From Pseudomonadota bacterium (GTDB lineage Bacteria; Pseudomonadota; Gammaproteobacteria; Xanthomonadales; Rhodanobacteraceae), in contig JAJZGE010000069.1 of NCBI GenBank assembly GCA_021798675.1, forward strand, positions 1-7,790: 7,790 nt of DNA, in the 5' to 3' direction. Below, piece by piece: positions 7,206 to 7,790 of this stretch (positions within the stretch are counted from its first letter, which is position 1; the number at the start of each line of letters is the position of its first letter). The translations under genes were made by a program, and so were the position numbers. The notes below the pieces were generated by a model, which was not told the DNA's origin, did no database searches, and worked only from the letters and a program-made list of their open reading frames with translations.

Positions 7206-7433
7206 CTAGGCGTCCTTCTCCTTGGGTTCGTGGAGGCGCAGCTCGACCTTGCCGTCCACCGGCAGGGCCTGCAGGATCAGGCTGTAGCCCTTGCCGTCCT
7301 TGTGCGGGAACGCCACGCCGATGCGGGTCCACTCGCGGCGCTTCTCCCCGCCAGCCTCGAACTCGCGGACGGTGAAGGCATCCATGCGCTCGGCGTTCTC
7401 GGTGCTGCTGCTGGTCTTGGTATTCGTGTTCAT
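7206..7433 (-). CDS. Small conserved-type hypothetical protein (75 aa) of mobile elements
   Basis: A 75-aa protein begins MNTNTKTSSSTENAERMDAF. The core, about residues 19-70, reads like a compact beta-rich fold: TVREFEAGG, then WTRIGVAFPHKDGKGYSLIL, then QALPVDGKVELRLHEP. The pattern W-IGVAFPHKDGKG followed by LxALPVDG resembles short uncharacterised proteins often found on plasmids and integrative elements; this is recalled, not searched. There is no signal peptide or membrane segment. ATG 7433 is preferred because GAGGA lies 7 bases upstream behind CAACC, and because the N-terminus matches the 142-aa neighbour. An in-frame ATG at 7574, also with GAGGA 7 bases upstream, would give 122 aa. 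Its extra 47 residues are low-complexity (Pro, Ala, Arg, Ser) and encoded by hairpin-rich DNA, so I doubt it. Function unknown. Confidence 0.8.
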   Translation of the reverse strand: MNTNTKTSSSTENAERMDAFTVREFEAGGEKRREWTRIGVAFPHKDGKGYSLILQALPVDGKVELRLHEPKEKDA

Positions 7434-7452
7434 GCTGGTTTCCTCAGGTTGG
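7434..7452 (-). promoter_or_regulatory. CAACC plus Shine-Dalgarno leader of the 75-aa gene
   Basis: On the minus strand CAACC (7451-7447), one base, then GAGGA (7445-7441) and 7 bases lead to the ATG at 7433. The match to the other two small-gene leaders favours this start over the upstream in-frame ATG at 7574. Confidence 0.6.
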
Positions 7453-7469
7453 TGGGTGTTGCGGGTGCT

Positions 7470-7705
7470 GGCAGCGCGTGCTGCCGGTGGGTGAGCCTCG
7501 GGGGAGCGCGAGGGGGAAACCCTCGCTTCGCCTTGGGTCGCGCGGCTTCTCGGGGTATTCGTCAGGTCAGTCATGGGTGTGTCCTCGCTGTGGGTTCTGC
7601 CGGTTGGAGCCGCCTCACCCGATTGCGAGGCGGCCCGGACCCCGCGTAGCGGGGCGAGCAGGCAGCGGGCATGACAGAGCGCGCGCAGCGCGCGGCCCGC
7701 AGGGC
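7470..7705. repeat. Cluster of six short GC-rich hairpins
   Basis: Six perfect inverted repeats follow each other: 7470-7475/7480-7485 (6 bp), 7508-7514/7520-7526 (7 bp), 7609-7616/7627-7634 (8 bp, GCCGCCTC), 7640-7645/7649-7654 (6 bp, loop GTA), 7679-7684/7688-7693 (6 bp, loop GCA) and 7695-7698/7702-7705 (4 bp, loop GCA). The last three have three-base loops of the form GNA on the plus strand. Individually such stems are expected in GC-rich DNA, but the density is notable. The stretch may be a structured untranslated leader or a palindromic intergenic element. No sequence-level repeat unit is shared by all six. Confidence 0.5.
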
Positions 7706-7790
7706 TGGCGTGACCGATGCAGGCGAGGGGCCAACGAGCGGGGCGGCTGCAACCGGCAGTGACAGCGAGGATTCCTGAACCTGCGCACGC
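7575..7790 (-). other. Right-edge region without an assigned gene
   Basis: No gene is confidently assigned here. On the minus strand one frame is open from the edge through the ATG at 7574 into the 75-aa gene with no stop. A second frame is open from the edge to a TGA at 7573-7571 that overlaps that ATG (ATGA). Either could be the 3' part of a gene starting outside the window, but the translations are low-complexity (Ala, Pro, Arg, Ser) and four of the six clustered hairpins lie here. No tRNA, promoter or attachment site was recognised. Confidence 0.4.

Noticed and set aside
7470..7705. CRISPR array or tandem repeat
   Set aside because: The hairpins differ in sequence, stem length and spacing; there is no constant repeat with regular spacers.

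Overview
This is GC-rich DNA whose recognisable genes all lie on the minus strand and read right to left. It looks like part of a conjugative element, either an integrative conjugative element or a plasmid, from a Gram-negative bacterium. The main evidence is a large TraG-type mating-pair protein of the F-like transfer family, with a block of small hypothetical genes of the kind common in mobile elements. Inserted among them is an outer-membrane autotransporter protease, which needs a Gram-negative envelope. The GC richness and the autotransporter style would fit a gammaproteobacterium such as a Xanthomonas relative, but that is inference; the window has no taxonomic marker gene.

Layout in the direction of transcription (right to left). 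The right end (7790-7434) is a palindrome-dense stretch with no confidently assigned gene, although one minus-strand frame stays open through it into the next gene. Two small genes follow: a 75-aa protein (7433-7206) and a 142-aa protein (7091-6663). They start with near-identical N-termini (MNTNTKT and MNTKTKT) and share a CAACC-plus-Shine-Dalgarno leader. Next is the large cargo gene (6595-3800), a 931-aa subtilisin-family (S8) autotransporter with a lipoprotein signal peptide, a complete catalytic triad and a C-terminal beta-barrel. Thirty-one bases later comes a 107-aa Cys/His-containing hypothetical protein (3768-3445) with the same CAACC leader. Then comes traG (3390-457, 977 aa). The last gene, of unknown function (434 to the left edge), is truncated by the window.

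How the genes may work together. TraG supports pilus assembly and mating-pair stabilisation in the inner membrane and periplasm. The small genes are probably accessory or regulatory. The protease is probably cargo: unlike its small neighbours it lacks the CAACC leader, and it sits between a gene ending in a strong hairpin and a gene starting with that leader. Close spacing suggests the autotransporter, the 107-aa gene, traG and the partial gene are co-transcribed. Most wider gene junctions hold a strong GC hairpin, and the traG ribosome-binding site is itself folded into a hairpin, so post-transcriptional control is the most interesting non-coding signal.

No tRNA, rRNA, CRISPR array, insertion sequence, integrase or attachment site was seen. 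No convincing sigma-70 promoter was found either.
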